From contig JAHQWA010000415.1 in the NCBI GenBank assembly GCA_019634045.1, forward strand, positions 1 to 34,504: 34,504 bases of DNA, written 5' to 3'. Every line of letters starts with the position of its first letter. Position 1 is the stretch's first letter. This document shows positions 22,969 through 30,790 of this stretch, piece by piece. The DNA is from Saprospiraceae bacterium. Its GTDB lineage: Bacteria; Bacteroidota; Bacteroidia; Chitinophagales; Saprospiraceae. The notes beneath the pieces are model-generated. The model did not search any database. It worked only from the letters and a program-made list of their open reading frames with translations, and was not told the DNA's origin. The position numbers and the translations under genes were made by a program.

Positions 22969-23622
22969 CTAAAAGAAAGCGTGACCAAGGTCTACTTCGA
23001 AAGGATCTCCTATGCTGTTGTAAAACTCTTCCCCAAAGAAGGCCTTGAAAGAATCAACGCCCTTTTCTGTGAAGTGTGGTAAAATCAAACTCCAAATTAC
23101 CTTAGGGCCTTCGATGGAGTTATTAACGTCTCGAATCAACTGCTGGGAACGCCAAAAAAGAGCCAACACCCAGATCGCTAAACTCAAATTGGAGTAGGCT
23201 CCGGGAAAGGGCTCAGGTTTCATATTTCCCAATTTGATCGCAAAAGCGATGGCCGCTTCATTGTCCTTGATCGTCTGCATGCAGAGCTTACGGAAATTCT
23301 TCGCGAGGAGCGGATGACGAATGACGTTGAGGTCATTGAAGATGAACGTATATTGCTTCTGAAAAGCATAGTACATCTTGGTCTCGTTGGTCAAATTTTC
23401 GAAAGAAGGAAAATCGCGACGCTTCTGGCGCTCTCTTTCTAATCCTGCCCATAGTTCTTCAGCAATCGCTGCTAGCAATTCATCTTTCGTATTAAAGTGA
23501 TAGGCGATGTTTCGACGGTTTACCCCCAATTCATTGGCTATATCCTGAATAGATACCTGGCCGAACCCTCGTTCATTGAACACGCGGATCGCCACTTCTA
23601 TGATCTTCTCTTTTGTGTTCAT
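22969..23622 (-). CDS. TetR-family transcriptional regulator
   Basis: A 217-residue regulator. The N-terminal DNA-binding domain (about 1-50) reads KEKIIEVAIRVFNERGFGQVSIQDIANELGVNRRNIAYHFNTKDELL, a textbook TetR helix-turn-helix. The C-terminal domain is helical and has no recognised ligand pocket motif. It is the first gene of the long minus-strand catabolic block and diverges from the MBL-headed plus-strand block. TetR proteins in such positions (for example AtuR, LiuR, FadR-like) usually respond to acyl-CoA intermediates. The perfect inverted repeat in the intergenic region is its probable operator. Confidence 0.93.
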   Translation of the reverse strand: MNTKEKIIEVAIRVFNERGFGQVSIQDIANELGVNRRNIAYHFNTKDELLAAIAEELWAGLERERQKRRDFPSFENLTNETKMYYAFQKQYTFIFNDLNVIRHPLLAKNFRKLCMQTIKDNEAAIAFAIKLGNMKPEPFPGAYSNLSLAIWVLALFWRSQQLIRDVNNSIEGPKVIWSLILPHFTEKGVDSFKAFFGEEFYNSIGDPFEVDLGHAFF

Positions 23623-23717
23623 CTTTCACTTATTTTTCTGTCAACTCAGCTCAAAATGGATGCGTAAATGCCCCTGCCAAAGCAAGGCTCCTAAACCAAA
23701 AGTAATATTTTCACACA

Positions 23718-23773
23718 TAAATTTACCTAAAAGAACAATTTTAGGTCAAAAATTTTACCTTTAAGTACAAATT
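23718..23773. promoter_or_regulatory. divergent control region with inverted-repeat operator for the TetR regulator
   Basis: ACCTAAAA (23725-23732), GAACAA, TTTTAGGT (23739-23746) is a perfect 8-bp inverted repeat. Read on the minus strand it fills the gap between TTTTTG (-33-like, 23747-23752) and TAAATTTA (-7-like, 23718-23725, one mismatch to TAnnTTTG). A related direct copy follows: the 20 bases from 23722 and from 23754 match at 16 positions. TACCTTTA at 23756-23763 could be a -7 element for the plus-strand MBL gene. Repression of both blocks by the TetR protein is inferred. Confidence 0.65.
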
Positions 23774-23790
23774 ACTCTAAATAGCTATAG

Positions 23791-24756
23791 TTGAAACAAC
23801 CAATTCGCATCGAGCTTCCCATGTTGCAGCCCAAAATGAGTGTAAACGCTTACCTCTTTCTGGAGCCAGAACCAGTGTTGATCGACTGCGGGATGAATAC
23901 GGCCGAGACTTTTGAATTACTGAAAGCGGAACTTCAGAAGCACGGAAAAAGTCTTGCTGACCTTGCTCATGTCTACATCACGCATGCGCACATAGACCAT
24001 ATGGGAATGGCCGGTCGGCTAGCCCAGGAGACGGAAGCTATCATTTGGGTGAACCCCTACACTTTACCCTGGACCAAAGACCTAGCGGTGCAATGGCAAA
24101 AGCGAGCTAATATCATTGAGTCTGTCCTCATAAAGGAAACACCTCCCGATTGGGAAAACCCCATGTTAAGCAATATGCAAAGCTTCTTCCAACAGGCTTT
24201 GGCTTGTTGGTCAGCTGTTCCTTCGGATAAACTCAAAGTGTATGAAGTCGGGGAGGTATTGCCCTTCGGAGGAGGGGAATGGGAAGTATTGTATGTACCT
24301 GGGCATTCCAACACGCAGACTTGCTTTTATGAAAGGGCTAGGAAATGGCTTTTCTCAGCAGATATGCTGTTGCCATTGACCCCTACCCCTGCGATTGAGA
24401 TGAAAGTGGATGCACCAGACGAACGGGAAATAAGCATTGTTCGCCTACTGGAATCCTTTGAACGGATGAAGCGGCTTGAGATAGAAATGGTTTTTCCGGG
24501 TCACGGGGAGCCTTTTGACAATCACCGGCAACTCATAGATGTCCAATTGAGCCGGATTCAGCTTCGTAAAGCGGAATGTTTGACCGTTATCCAAAAGGGT
24601 AAGAGTTCTTTTTTCGACATTTTTCAGCAGATCTATCCCAGAGCATTCAATATTTTTACTTTGTCTATGCTGAAAGGATACCTAGACTTGTTAGAAATCG
24701 AGGAAAGCATACAAATAGACAATACCAAAGGCTATCGGAGGTACCTGGCCAACTAA
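23791..24756 (+). CDS. MBL-fold metallo-hydrolase
   Basis: A 321-residue metallo-beta-lactamase-fold hydrolase of the glyoxalase II-like branch. The metal motif is THAHIDHMG (His65, His67, Asp69, His70). Further ligands lie in VPGHSNTQT, FSADMLLPL and FPGHGEPF. A C-terminal helical region (about 245-321) is present, as in enzymes that act on CoA or glutathione thioesters. The start is taken as TTG 23791, because IELPMLQPKMSVNAYLF upstream of the core resembles family N-termini; ATG 23821 is the alternative. As first gene of the plus-strand block it may hydrolyse an acyl-CoA or lactone intermediate. The exact substrate is unknown. Confidence 0.87.
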   Translation: MKQPIRIELPMLQPKMSVNAYLFLEPEPVLIDCGMNTAETFELLKAELQKHGKSLADLAHVYITHAHIDHMGMAGRLAQETEAIIWVNPYTLPWTKDLAVQWQKRANIIESVLIKETPPDWENPMLSNMQSFFQQALACWSAVPSDKLKVYEVGEVLPFGGGEWEVLYVPGHSNTQTCFYERARKWLFSADMLLPLTPTPAIEMKVDAPDEREISIVRLLESFERMKRLEIEMVFPGHGEPFDNHRQLIDVQLSRIQLRKAECLTVIQKGKSSFFDIFQQIYPRAFNIFTLSMLKGYLDLLEIEESIQIDNTKGYRRYLAN

Positions 24757-24816
24757 TCGAAAAGGTAGAGCGAACGATACCTTTCCTAACATTGAACAGA
24801 AAATAATCAGTGGACT

Positions 24817-25581
24817 ATGCGTTTTATTCAAAGTGTCAAGAAATCACAGTATGAGATCCTAACCTTTAATCGTGGTAAGGCCAATCCGATGAATACAGAT
24901 TTCATCAAGGAGATGAGAGCACATATTAATCGAATTGAGGCGGACCCTAGTGTCAGAGGAGTCATTCTCACCGGCAATACGCCAGGTTATTTTACGGTAG
25001 GGCTTGATCTGAAGGAACTCTACTATTATGATGAGGCGCAAATAGAAGAATTCTGGACTCATTGGGATGCTATGGTTATGGAAATGACCTGCTTTTCTAA
25101 GCCCATGATTGCTGCCGTAAATGGTTATAGTCCGGCAGGTGGATGTGTGTTGGCCATTACTTGCGATCATCGAATGATGGCTGAAGGGGAGAAATTCGTT
25201 ATTGGTCTGAATGAAGTCGCCGTTGGAATTACGGTCCCAGAAAACATTTATGAGTTATATGCCTTTTGGTTAGGAAGACGAAGAGCTTATCAATGTCTGA
25301 TGCAAGGTAAGCTCATGCACGTCAAAGAAGCCAAAGCTATCGGCTTGGTAGACGAAGTATACCCAATGGATGAACTCCTACCCAAGGCAGAGGAGAATCT
25401 CCAACGTTTATTGATGCTACCGGATAACATCTTACAAGATTCAAAACGGAATATGCGGCGGGCACTTATCGAGACGCTACAACAACTGCCTGAAATACCT
25501 AAGCAAAGAAAACTAGATAGCTGGTTCAACCCCCATTCTAGAGCTATTATGAAGATGGTGGTCGACAGCCTTACAAAGTGA
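24817..25581 (+). CDS. delta3,delta2-enoyl-CoA isomerase (ECI1-like)
   Basis: A crotonase-fold protein of 254 residues. Its core NGYSPAGGCVLAITCDHRMMAEGEKFVIGLNEVAVGITVP is very close in pattern to ECI1 (dodecenoyl-CoA isomerase). That enzyme also has a single catalytic Glu, equal to Glu133 here in GLNE, and no Glu at the hydratase position (Val111 here). VGLDLKELY forms the oxyanion region. It would shift a cis/trans-3 double bond to trans-2 in unsaturated acyl-CoAs. The gene lies 60 bases after the MBL gene and 6 bases before the methyltransferase gene. The isomerase call is well supported; chain type is not known. Confidence 0.9.
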   Translation: MRFIQSVKKSQYEILTFNRGKANPMNTDFIKEMRAHINRIEADPSVRGVILTGNTPGYFTVGLDLKELYYYDEAQIEEFWTHWDAMVMEMTCFSKPMIAAVNGYSPAGGCVLAITCDHRMMAEGEKFVIGLNEVAVGITVPENIYELYAFWLGRRRAYQCLMQGKLMHVKEAKAIGLVDEVYPMDELLPKAEENLQRLLMLPDNILQDSKRNMRRALIETLQQLPEIPKQRKLDSWFNPHSRAIMKMVVDSLTK

Positions 25582-25587
25582 TGAAGT

Positions 25588-26226
25588 ATGGACAAATCTA
25601 AACAAGCGGCGGCCTTGTTCAACGATTATGCTAAGCCCTACGAGGAAAAGTATATGGATCAAACGCGCTATTATGACAGTTTCAATGAATTTTGCGCTTG
25701 GATCCGCCCCATGTCTGCCCTGGCACTTGAGCTGGCCTGTGGCCCCGGAAACGTTACCAAATACTTGCTAGAACAAAGGCCAGATCTACGCATGCTGGGT
25801 ACCGATCTAGCACCAAAAATGATTGACCTAGCCCGCAAAAACAATCCGCAAAGCACTTTCCAGCTCATGGATATGCGGGATATCGATTTGCTAAGCGATC
25901 AGTACGATGCTGTAATGTGTGCCTTTGGACTGCCGTACCTCAACAAAGAGGAAGCTCAGGATTTCATAGCTAAAATAGCAGCGAAACTTAATCCCTATGG
26001 AGTTTGCTATCTGAGCACCATGGAAGGCAAGTACAAAAACTCCGACTGGCAAGGCCCAAGCTCAGGGGGAGAGCGCCAGCTATTTATTCACTACCATGAG
26101 CTAGCGTATTTACAGTCGGCCATGGAGGAAAATGGATTACAGATCCGACTGATGAATAGACTTGAGTACAAAGATGAAGCGGGGAATCCTGTGAAGGATC
26201 TTATTCTAATCGCTACCAAAAACTAG
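25588..26226 (+). CDS. class I SAM-dependent methyltransferase
   Basis: A 212-residue Rossmann-type methyltransferase. Motif I is ELACGPGNVTKYL (residues 48-60), followed by the acidic loop MLGTDLAPKMIDLARKNNP (motif II) and FQLMDMRDIDLL (motif III). The post-I strand DAVMCAFGLPYLNKEEA and the substrate-side region PSSGGERQLFIHYHELAY follow. The small size and lack of an extra domain place it among generic small-molecule methyltransferases; the acceptor is not predictable. It starts 6 bases after the isomerase stop and so shares its transcript, although methylation has no obvious place in the pathway. Confidence 0.88.
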   Translation: MDKSKQAAALFNDYAKPYEEKYMDQTRYYDSFNEFCAWIRPMSALALELACGPGNVTKYLLEQRPDLRMLGTDLAPKMIDLARKNNPQSTFQLMDMRDIDLLSDQYDAVMCAFGLPYLNKEEAQDFIAKIAAKLNPYGVCYLSTMEGKYKNSDWQGPSSGGERQLFIHYHELAYLQSAMEENGLQIRLMNRLEYKDEAGNPVKDLILIATKN

Positions 26227-26240
26227 GCAGAAGTCGATTT

Positions 26241-26350
26241 GGGGCCACCGCGTCCCTTCGGTCGCGGCCGGGCTGTTCGGGCCAAATAGGCCCTACCATC
26301 CCTTGTCCTGCTCGTCCCTGCGCCGCCCTCCGCACACATGCTTCGGTCGG
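26241..26350. repeat. GC-rich intergenic element with hairpins, possible dispersed repeat
   Basis: The 277-base gap before the ACAD gene has a GC-rich block unlike its surroundings. CCGCG (26248-26252) pairs with CGCGG (26263-26267) around a CTTCGG loop region. GGGCC-AAATA-GGCCC (26279-26293) is a perfect hairpin. After it comes a C/T-rich stretch. From about 26351 the sequence returns to AT-rich. Such GC-rich blocks are often multicopy intergenic elements in this phylum; copy number cannot be seen here. Confidence 0.5.
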
Positions 26351-26503
26351 AATTTAAGGGAGAGAATTATACTAGTTTAAGAAAAGTATCAGAAGCAAGA
26401 AAAGCGTCCCACCGCAGAAACATTTTTAGTAGTTTGGTATTCTATTAATAGATGACGAGTCCTACAAATCAACCGAAAGTAATAACTCAAAATACATCCT
26501 TCA

Positions 26504-27697
26504 ATGAACGATACCCTTACTGACAAATTAGCTGCCTTCCGGCAGGAAACAGCAGATTGGCTAGCTGCCAACTGCCCCGCCAGTATGCGGGAACCCGTTA
26601 AAAATGGCTTTGATGACCTCTATGGCGGTGGTCGGAATGCGGAATTCGAGAGCGAAGATCAACGCATCTGGTTTGAGCGCATGCGTGACCGTGGATGGAC
26701 AGCCCCCACCTGGCCAAAAGCCTACGGCGGCGGCGGCTTGAGCAATGCCGAAGCAAAAGTGCTTAAGGAAGAAATGGCTAAGCTCGGATGCAGAGCTCCG
26801 CTATGGAGTTTCGGACTGATGATGTTAGGACCGGCTATTCTACATTTTGGAACAGAGGAGCAGAAGCAAAAGTATATCCGAGAAATCTGCCGTGGGGAGA
26901 TTTGGTGGTGCCAGGGCTATAGTGAGCCAGGTGCAGGCAGTGATTTGGCTGGCTTGCAAACCAGCGCAGTAGACCAAGGAGATCATTTCGTGGTGAATGG
27001 ACAAAAGGTTTGGACCTCTTATGCGGACAAAGCAGATATGATTTTTTGCTTAGTCCGAACCAATCCAGATGTACCCAAACAAAGAGGAATTTCCTTTTTG
27101 CTGATTGATATGGAAAGTGAAGGTGTGAGCGTTCGCCCAATTAAGCTGATTTCCGGCAAATCTCCTTTTTGTGAGACGTTTTTTGATAATGTCAAGGTAC
27201 CGAAAGAGAATATCGTGGGGCAGACCAATGAAGGTTGGACTATTGCCAAAAACTTACTCACCCATGAGCGTTCTACTGTAGGTAACTTATTTGGCAGCAT
27301 TATGCCTTTGCACGAATATGCGGTAGATGCCGTAGGCCTAGAGAATGGCAAACTAGCAGATCTTACGCTGAGACCTGAAGTAGCCCGCCTCATGATCAAT
27401 TCCTACGCGCTTAAGTACGCCATTGAACAAACCATTGATATGACTAAGGCTGGACACCAGCCAGGTGCCAAATCCTCCTTCTTCAAGTATTATGGAACGG
27501 AACTCAATAAGGATCGGCACGAGTTAATGCTTTCTCTGAAGGGATACGAAGGTCTTGAATGGGGTGAAAGTTATGCCGAAGGCAAATTGGCCCGAGACAT
27601 GTGCCGAACCAAAGGGAACTCCATTGAAGGAGGAACCACAGAGGTTCAATTGAATATTATTGCTAAACACGTATTGGGCTTGCCCAAATCAAAATAA
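26504..27697 (+). CDS. acyl-CoA dehydrogenase, FadE-like, first subunit of a probable heteromeric pair
   Basis: A 397-residue ACAD. The N-terminal domain has DRGWTAPTWPKAYGGGGLSNAEAKVLKEEM. The beta domain carries WCQGYSEPGAGSDLAGLQTSA and VNGQKVWTSYADKADM. The C-terminal domain ends GNSIEGGTTEVQLNIIAKHVLGLP. This form is typical of actinobacterial FadE proteins of steroid side-chain degradation, which work as alpha2beta2 enzymes with a second, diverged ACAD. A second ACAD gene starts 7 bases after this stop, which supports that arrangement. It differs strongly from the two IVD-like ACADs of the minus-strand block. A bulky or branched acyl-CoA substrate is inferred. Confidence 0.92.
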   Translation: MNDTLTDKLAAFRQETADWLAANCPASMREPVKNGFDDLYGGGRNAEFESEDQRIWFERMRDRGWTAPTWPKAYGGGGLSNAEAKVLKEEMAKLGCRAPLWSFGLMMLGPAILHFGTEEQKQKYIREICRGEIWWCQGYSEPGAGSDLAGLQTSAVDQGDHFVVNGQKVWTSYADKADMIFCLVRTNPDVPKQRGISFLLIDMESEGVSVRPIKLISGKSPFCETFFDNVKVPKENIVGQTNEGWTIAKNLLTHERSTVGNLFGSIMPLHEYAVDAVGLENGKLADLTLRPEVARLMINSYALKYAIEQTIDMTKAGHQPGAKSSFFKYYGTELNKDRHELMLSLKGYEGLEWGESYAEGKLARDMCRTKGNSIEGGTTEVQLNIIAKHVLGLPKSK

Positions 27698-27704
27698 AGA
27701 GACC

Positions 27705-28814
27705 ATGGCCTTGATTTTAAATGAAGAACAACAAATGTTGAAGACCTCCGCCAAGGAGTTCTTGACTCAGAAAGCGCCGGTCTCTGCCTTGCGGTTCCTA
27801 CGGGATACCAAGGATTCGGTCGGCTATGATCCCAGTCTTTGGACCGAAATGGTTGAAATGGGCTGGGCGGCCTTAACCATTCCTGAAGATTTTGGTGGGA
27901 TGGGGTTTGGATATGTGGGTCTAGGACAGATCCTCGAGGAAAGCGGTCGAACATTGACTGCCTCTCCCATTGTGTCTAACCTTCTCTTGGGAGCTAGCGC
28001 CATTGAAATTGGTGGTTCGGAAAGCCAGAAACAGGCTTTACTACCTGCTCTAGCCGAAGGTCAGCTTACACTCACCTTAGCTTTTGAAGAGCATAATGCA
28101 CATCGTCCATTTGCCATAGAATCCTCTGTAGAAGAGAAAGAGGGTCAGTTGGTACTGAATGGAAGCAAACGCTTCGTTATAGATGGCCACGTAGCGCAAA
28201 AGCTGATCGTCTCGGCCATGTATCAGGGCGAGATTGCACTATTCTTAGTCGATGCAAGCGCCAAAGGGGTCAAGATCGACAGAAAATTGATGATGGATAG
28301 CCGAAACGCAGCTAATATCCAATTCGATGGTGTGGCAGTGGAGGCTGCTGATCAGGTGGGAGACCGTAGCAGTTTGGAACAAGTACTAGATATCGCGCGG
28401 ATTGGCATGGCAGCAGAAATGCTGGGAACGATGCAAGAAGCCTTTGAACGCACCATCGCCTACCTAAAGGAGAGAGTACAATTTAAAGTACCTATTGGTA
28501 GCTTTCAAGCCCTACAGCATCGTGCCGCTATGATGTTTAGTGAAATTGAGGTGTGCAAATCCATGGTGTTGAAGGCGTTGCAAGCGCTTGATGCGCAGGA
28601 TGATAAGGTACCCGTTCTAGCCAGTATGGTAAAAGCGAAAGTAGGAGAAGTAATTCAGATCGTCACCAATGAAGCCATTCAAATGTTCGGCGGCATTGGT
28701 ATGACGGATGACGAAGAAATTGGCTTTTTCCTGAAGCGAGCCAGAGTAGCTCAGCAAACTTTTGGTGACTATAATTATCATTTAGATCGCTTCGCTAGTT
28801 TGAATGGCTTTTAG
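27705..28814 (+). CDS. acyl-CoA dehydrogenase, diverged second subunit of the pair
   Basis: A 369-residue ACAD-fold protein (start ATG 27705, MALILNEEQQMLKTSAKEFL). It keeps the N-terminal domain (MGWAALTIPEDFGGMGFGYVGLGQILEESGRTL). Its beta domain is poorly conserved: the usual ITEPxxGSD loop reads TLAFEEHNAHRPFAIESS, so FAD/substrate binding there is altered. The C-terminal domain has QFKVPIGSFQALQHRAAMMFSEIEVCKSMV and QMFGGIGMTDDEEIGFFLKRARVAQQTFGD, and it lacks the EGTS loop. This fits the non-equivalent partner of heterotetrameric FadE pairs. It follows the upstream ACAD by 7 bases and ends the plus-strand block. Confidence 0.9.
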   Translation: MALILNEEQQMLKTSAKEFLTQKAPVSALRFLRDTKDSVGYDPSLWTEMVEMGWAALTIPEDFGGMGFGYVGLGQILEESGRTLTASPIVSNLLLGASAIEIGGSESQKQALLPALAEGQLTLTLAFEEHNAHRPFAIESSVEEKEGQLVLNGSKRFVIDGHVAQKLIVSAMYQGEIALFLVDASAKGVKIDRKLMMDSRNAANIQFDGVAVEAADQVGDRSSLEQVLDIARIGMAAEMLGTMQEAFERTIAYLKERVQFKVPIGSFQALQHRAAMMFSEIEVCKSMVLKALQALDAQDDKVPVLASMVKAKVGEVIQIVTNEAIQMFGGIGMTDDEEIGFFLKRARVAQQTFGDYNYHLDRFASLNGF

Positions 28815-28858
28815 TTCACGAACTAAGGTCTCTCACTAGTAGAAGTTTAAAATAAAAT

Positions 28859-28911
28859 GGAAGAAACCGCTGTTACGGGTGATTTCTTGAATTTTGCTAG
28901 CGGTTTCTTCC
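28859..28911. terminator. strong hairpin between convergent genes, probable bidirectional terminator
   Basis: GGAAGAAACCGCT (28859-28871) and AGCGGTTTCTTCC (28899-28911) form a perfect 13-bp stem with a 27-base loop. It lies 44 bases after the ACAD stop and 24 bases from the stop of the CPBP protease gene on the other strand. No long T-run follows on either side, so the mechanism is uncertain, although the position fits a terminator. Confidence 0.65.
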
Positions 28912-28935
28912 CCCTTCATCTTCACGCCCTTCCGG

Positions 28936-29553
28936 TCAAAGTAGAAAAGCAACATAGCTATAAGCCAAGACATTCCCACTAGCATGGGCTATCCAGCCCG
29001 GGACAATACTGCCGTTAGCCAATTTTTCGTTCAAATAAGTTTTTATCAAGGCTCCGATTGTAGGTACTATGAAGATCAGGGCCAGAAACCAGAAATTAGC
29101 GGTCATCGTAGCAAATAAAAGGCTATGAATAGCACCAAAAATTACAGCTTGAATGACATTTCCTGTCCAGAAGTTGGTCATTGCTATCAGGCGCTTAGCC
29201 AAGAATCCCCTGAAGAAGATCTCTTCAGCCAGCGCCGTCTTCAAAATGGCAACTAATCCTATGGTCAAAATGGCTTCTGCTCCAAATCCCAGTTGCCGCA
29301 TGGCCCCCGTCACACTTTTGGGGTGAGTCATAATATCGGCTATCGCTGCTTGGGTACTAGCTAATACCAGCATAAAAGTAGCTAGACAGAGGCTAAGGGC
29401 TAGCGCCAATAGGTTGGCTTTGCGAGTGGCAGGAGTAAGACCAATATACTGCCAAAAGCTAAGGGGTTTTGGCCTCTTGATTAAATAGAAAACAAGGGGA
29501 ATCAAAGAAAAGATTGCCACTTGCTGCACAGCAGATATAAGCGTATCAATCAT
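28936..29553 (-). CDS. CPBP-family intramembrane metalloprotease
   Basis: A polytopic membrane protein of 205 residues with the CAAX-protease/bacteriocin-processing (CPBP) motifs: EEIFFR (Glu110, Glu111, Arg115), FGAIH (Phe139, His143) and HASGN (His190, Asn194). About six to seven hydrophobic spans surround them. The start is taken at ATG 29553 (MIDTLISAVQQ), which overlaps the Xre gene by 8 bases; the frame extends upstream to 29637 but that part lies over the regulator gene. Members process prenylated or signal peptides or act as immunity proteins. The target is unknown. It is the last gene of a three-gene cassette with DUF2975 and Xre genes. Confidence 0.88.
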   Translation of the reverse strand: MIDTLISAVQQVAIFSLIPLVFYLIKRPKPLSFWQYIGLTPATRKANLLALALSLCLATFMLVLASTQAAIADIMTHPKSVTGAMRQLGFGAEAILTIGLVAILKTALAEEIFFRGFLAKRLIAMTNFWTGNVIQAVIFGAIHSLLFATMTANFWFLALIFIVPTIGALIKTYLNEKLANGSIVPGWIAHASGNVLAYSYVAFLL

Positions 29554-29770
29554 ACTGAGGAATCTTTTGGTGTTCAATTTGAAGGATATCGCCGGGCGTA
29601 CAATCCAGCGCGACACAAATCTTGGCAAGGGTGGCAAAACGAATTCCCTTTGCTTTTCCCGTTTTTAATAGAGAAAGATTGGTCACGGATATTCCAACCG
29701 CTTCGGCTAGCTCCATCAGTTTCATTTTTCGGCGGGCTAGCATTACGTCAAGTGTTACTACTATGTTCAT
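29546..29770 (-). CDS. Cro/CI-type HTH regulator (YozG-like)
   Basis: A 74-residue protein consisting of one Xre-type helix-turn-helix: LDVMLARRKMKLMELAEAVGISVTNLSLLKTGKAKGIRFATLAKICVALDCTPGDILQIE. This is the YozG-like group that nearly always sits next to a DUF2975 membrane protein. It overlaps both neighbours (4 bases with DUF2975, 8 with CPBP), so the three are co-translated. It probably autoregulates the cassette. No inducer domain is present, so the membrane partner may transmit the signal. Confidence 0.92.
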   Translation of the reverse strand: MNIVVTLDVMLARRKMKLMELAEAVGISVTNLSLLKTGKAKGIRFATLAKICVALDCTPGDILQIEHQKIPQYD

Positions 29771-30336
29771 ATAATAGATTGATTATCGTCTAATAAAAGC
29801 TTCCCTTCCCAAAAAATATCGGCCAGCACCCAACTACCCAATGAGAATCCTAATTCCAGGAAGGGTATACTAAGATTGAAGTGAGATTGATCTCCTTGTA
29901 CGTAAAAGTTAAAGGCACTGAGCAAACTGATCAAAAAACCGTAGTTGCCGATAGCACTGAAGGAACGGTAATTGGCTCGATAAAAGGTGGCGGTATCGCG
30001 AATGGATAGTAGAACCTTTTTCAACTCCAAAACAATCAAAAAGGCCAAGGCAAAGAATAGCGTGGCACGCAGCAATAACCATAACTTCATCGACAGCTGT
30101 AGATCTTCAAAGTGCAGATAATGATCTCCAATGCAAGTAGCACACCATTTAATTCTACCCAAACCATATCCGGCATCGAACAACTCGTTGATAACTAGCT
30201 GAGGAAAAGCACCTGCATCCAAAAGCGTGTACCCTATTCCTCCGACAAAAATCACCGCAAATAATATCAAAAGCAGGATTGATAACTGACAAAGGCGATA
30301 GGCCAAACCAATTGTGGAAAATTTACGCATCCGCAT
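29767..30336 (-). CDS. DUF2975-type membrane protein
   Basis: A 189-residue protein with four hydrophobic spans (about 15-38, 84-104, 128-147 and 156-175). The arrangement matches DUF2975: a first span, an extracytoplasmic loop containing a CATC pair (WCATCIGDHYLHF), a second span leading to LKKVLLSIRDTATFYRANYRSFSAIG, then two final spans. It is encoded directly upstream of and overlapping a YozG-like regulator gene, the characteristic partner. A membrane sensor or anchor for that regulator is likely, but no signal is known. Confidence 0.82.
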   Translation of the reverse strand: MRMRKFSTIGLAYRLCQLSILLLILFAVIFVGGIGYTLLDAGAFPQLVINELFDAGYGLGRIKWCATCIGDHYLHFEDLQLSMKLWLLLRATLFFALAFLIVLELKKVLLSIRDTATFYRANYRSFSAIGNYGFLISLLSAFNFYVQGDQSHFNLSIPFLELGFSLGSWVLADIFWEGKLLLDDNQSII

Positions 30337-30790
30337 CTAATTTAACTTAAAGGTACAATATTTTATGTTTTATTTAAAATTATTTACCTAAAACAAGAAA
30401 CACGGCTGTCCACCCGAGGATAGAACTCCCCAAATCCTGGTAGTGCAATTAGTCGATCATGATTTTCCCTCAATAATAAAATTGGTGGTTTTCCTCCTGT
30501 TTTCATCCGGGACTTGCACCTACCTTTGTAGTGTTCTTGTAAATCAGCCCCGGCTTGGGCCATTACCATTTTCTTTACGACTACACGCCTGACACACTTT
30601 CAATCTGACTACTGCTTTAGACGTACTCCGACTATCTCAATACCCCTACTAACTACCCCAAGTTGCGATGAATGAGCGCAAAAAAGGAAGATTTTGCAAA
30701 TAACACAGCCCAGGGCTGAGTCTTGCCGCAAATATCTGACGCATTTGGGCTCCTTAGAAAGAATCAAAACTTGCATTAACTAGTGAAAAC
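30337..30790. other. 454-base intergenic region, no convincing gene
   Basis: The gap separates the divergent DUF2975 and lyase-like genes. A minus-strand open frame at 30384-30569 (61 codons, containing LALPGFGEFYP-like text) lacks recognisable family features and a clear start context. I leave it uncalled, although its coherent codon flow deserves a search. CAGCCC-A-GGGCTG (30706-30718) is a 13-base palindrome. No clean TAnnTTTG promoter could be placed before 30791. Confidence 0.4.

Noticed and set aside
26368-26379. A near copy of the TAAACTAGTTTA palindrome (TATACTAGTTTA) upstream of the 26504 ACAD gene
   Set aside because: It has one mismatch, lacks the upstream GTTTAT half-site and lies 124 bases from the gene; a chance match is likely.
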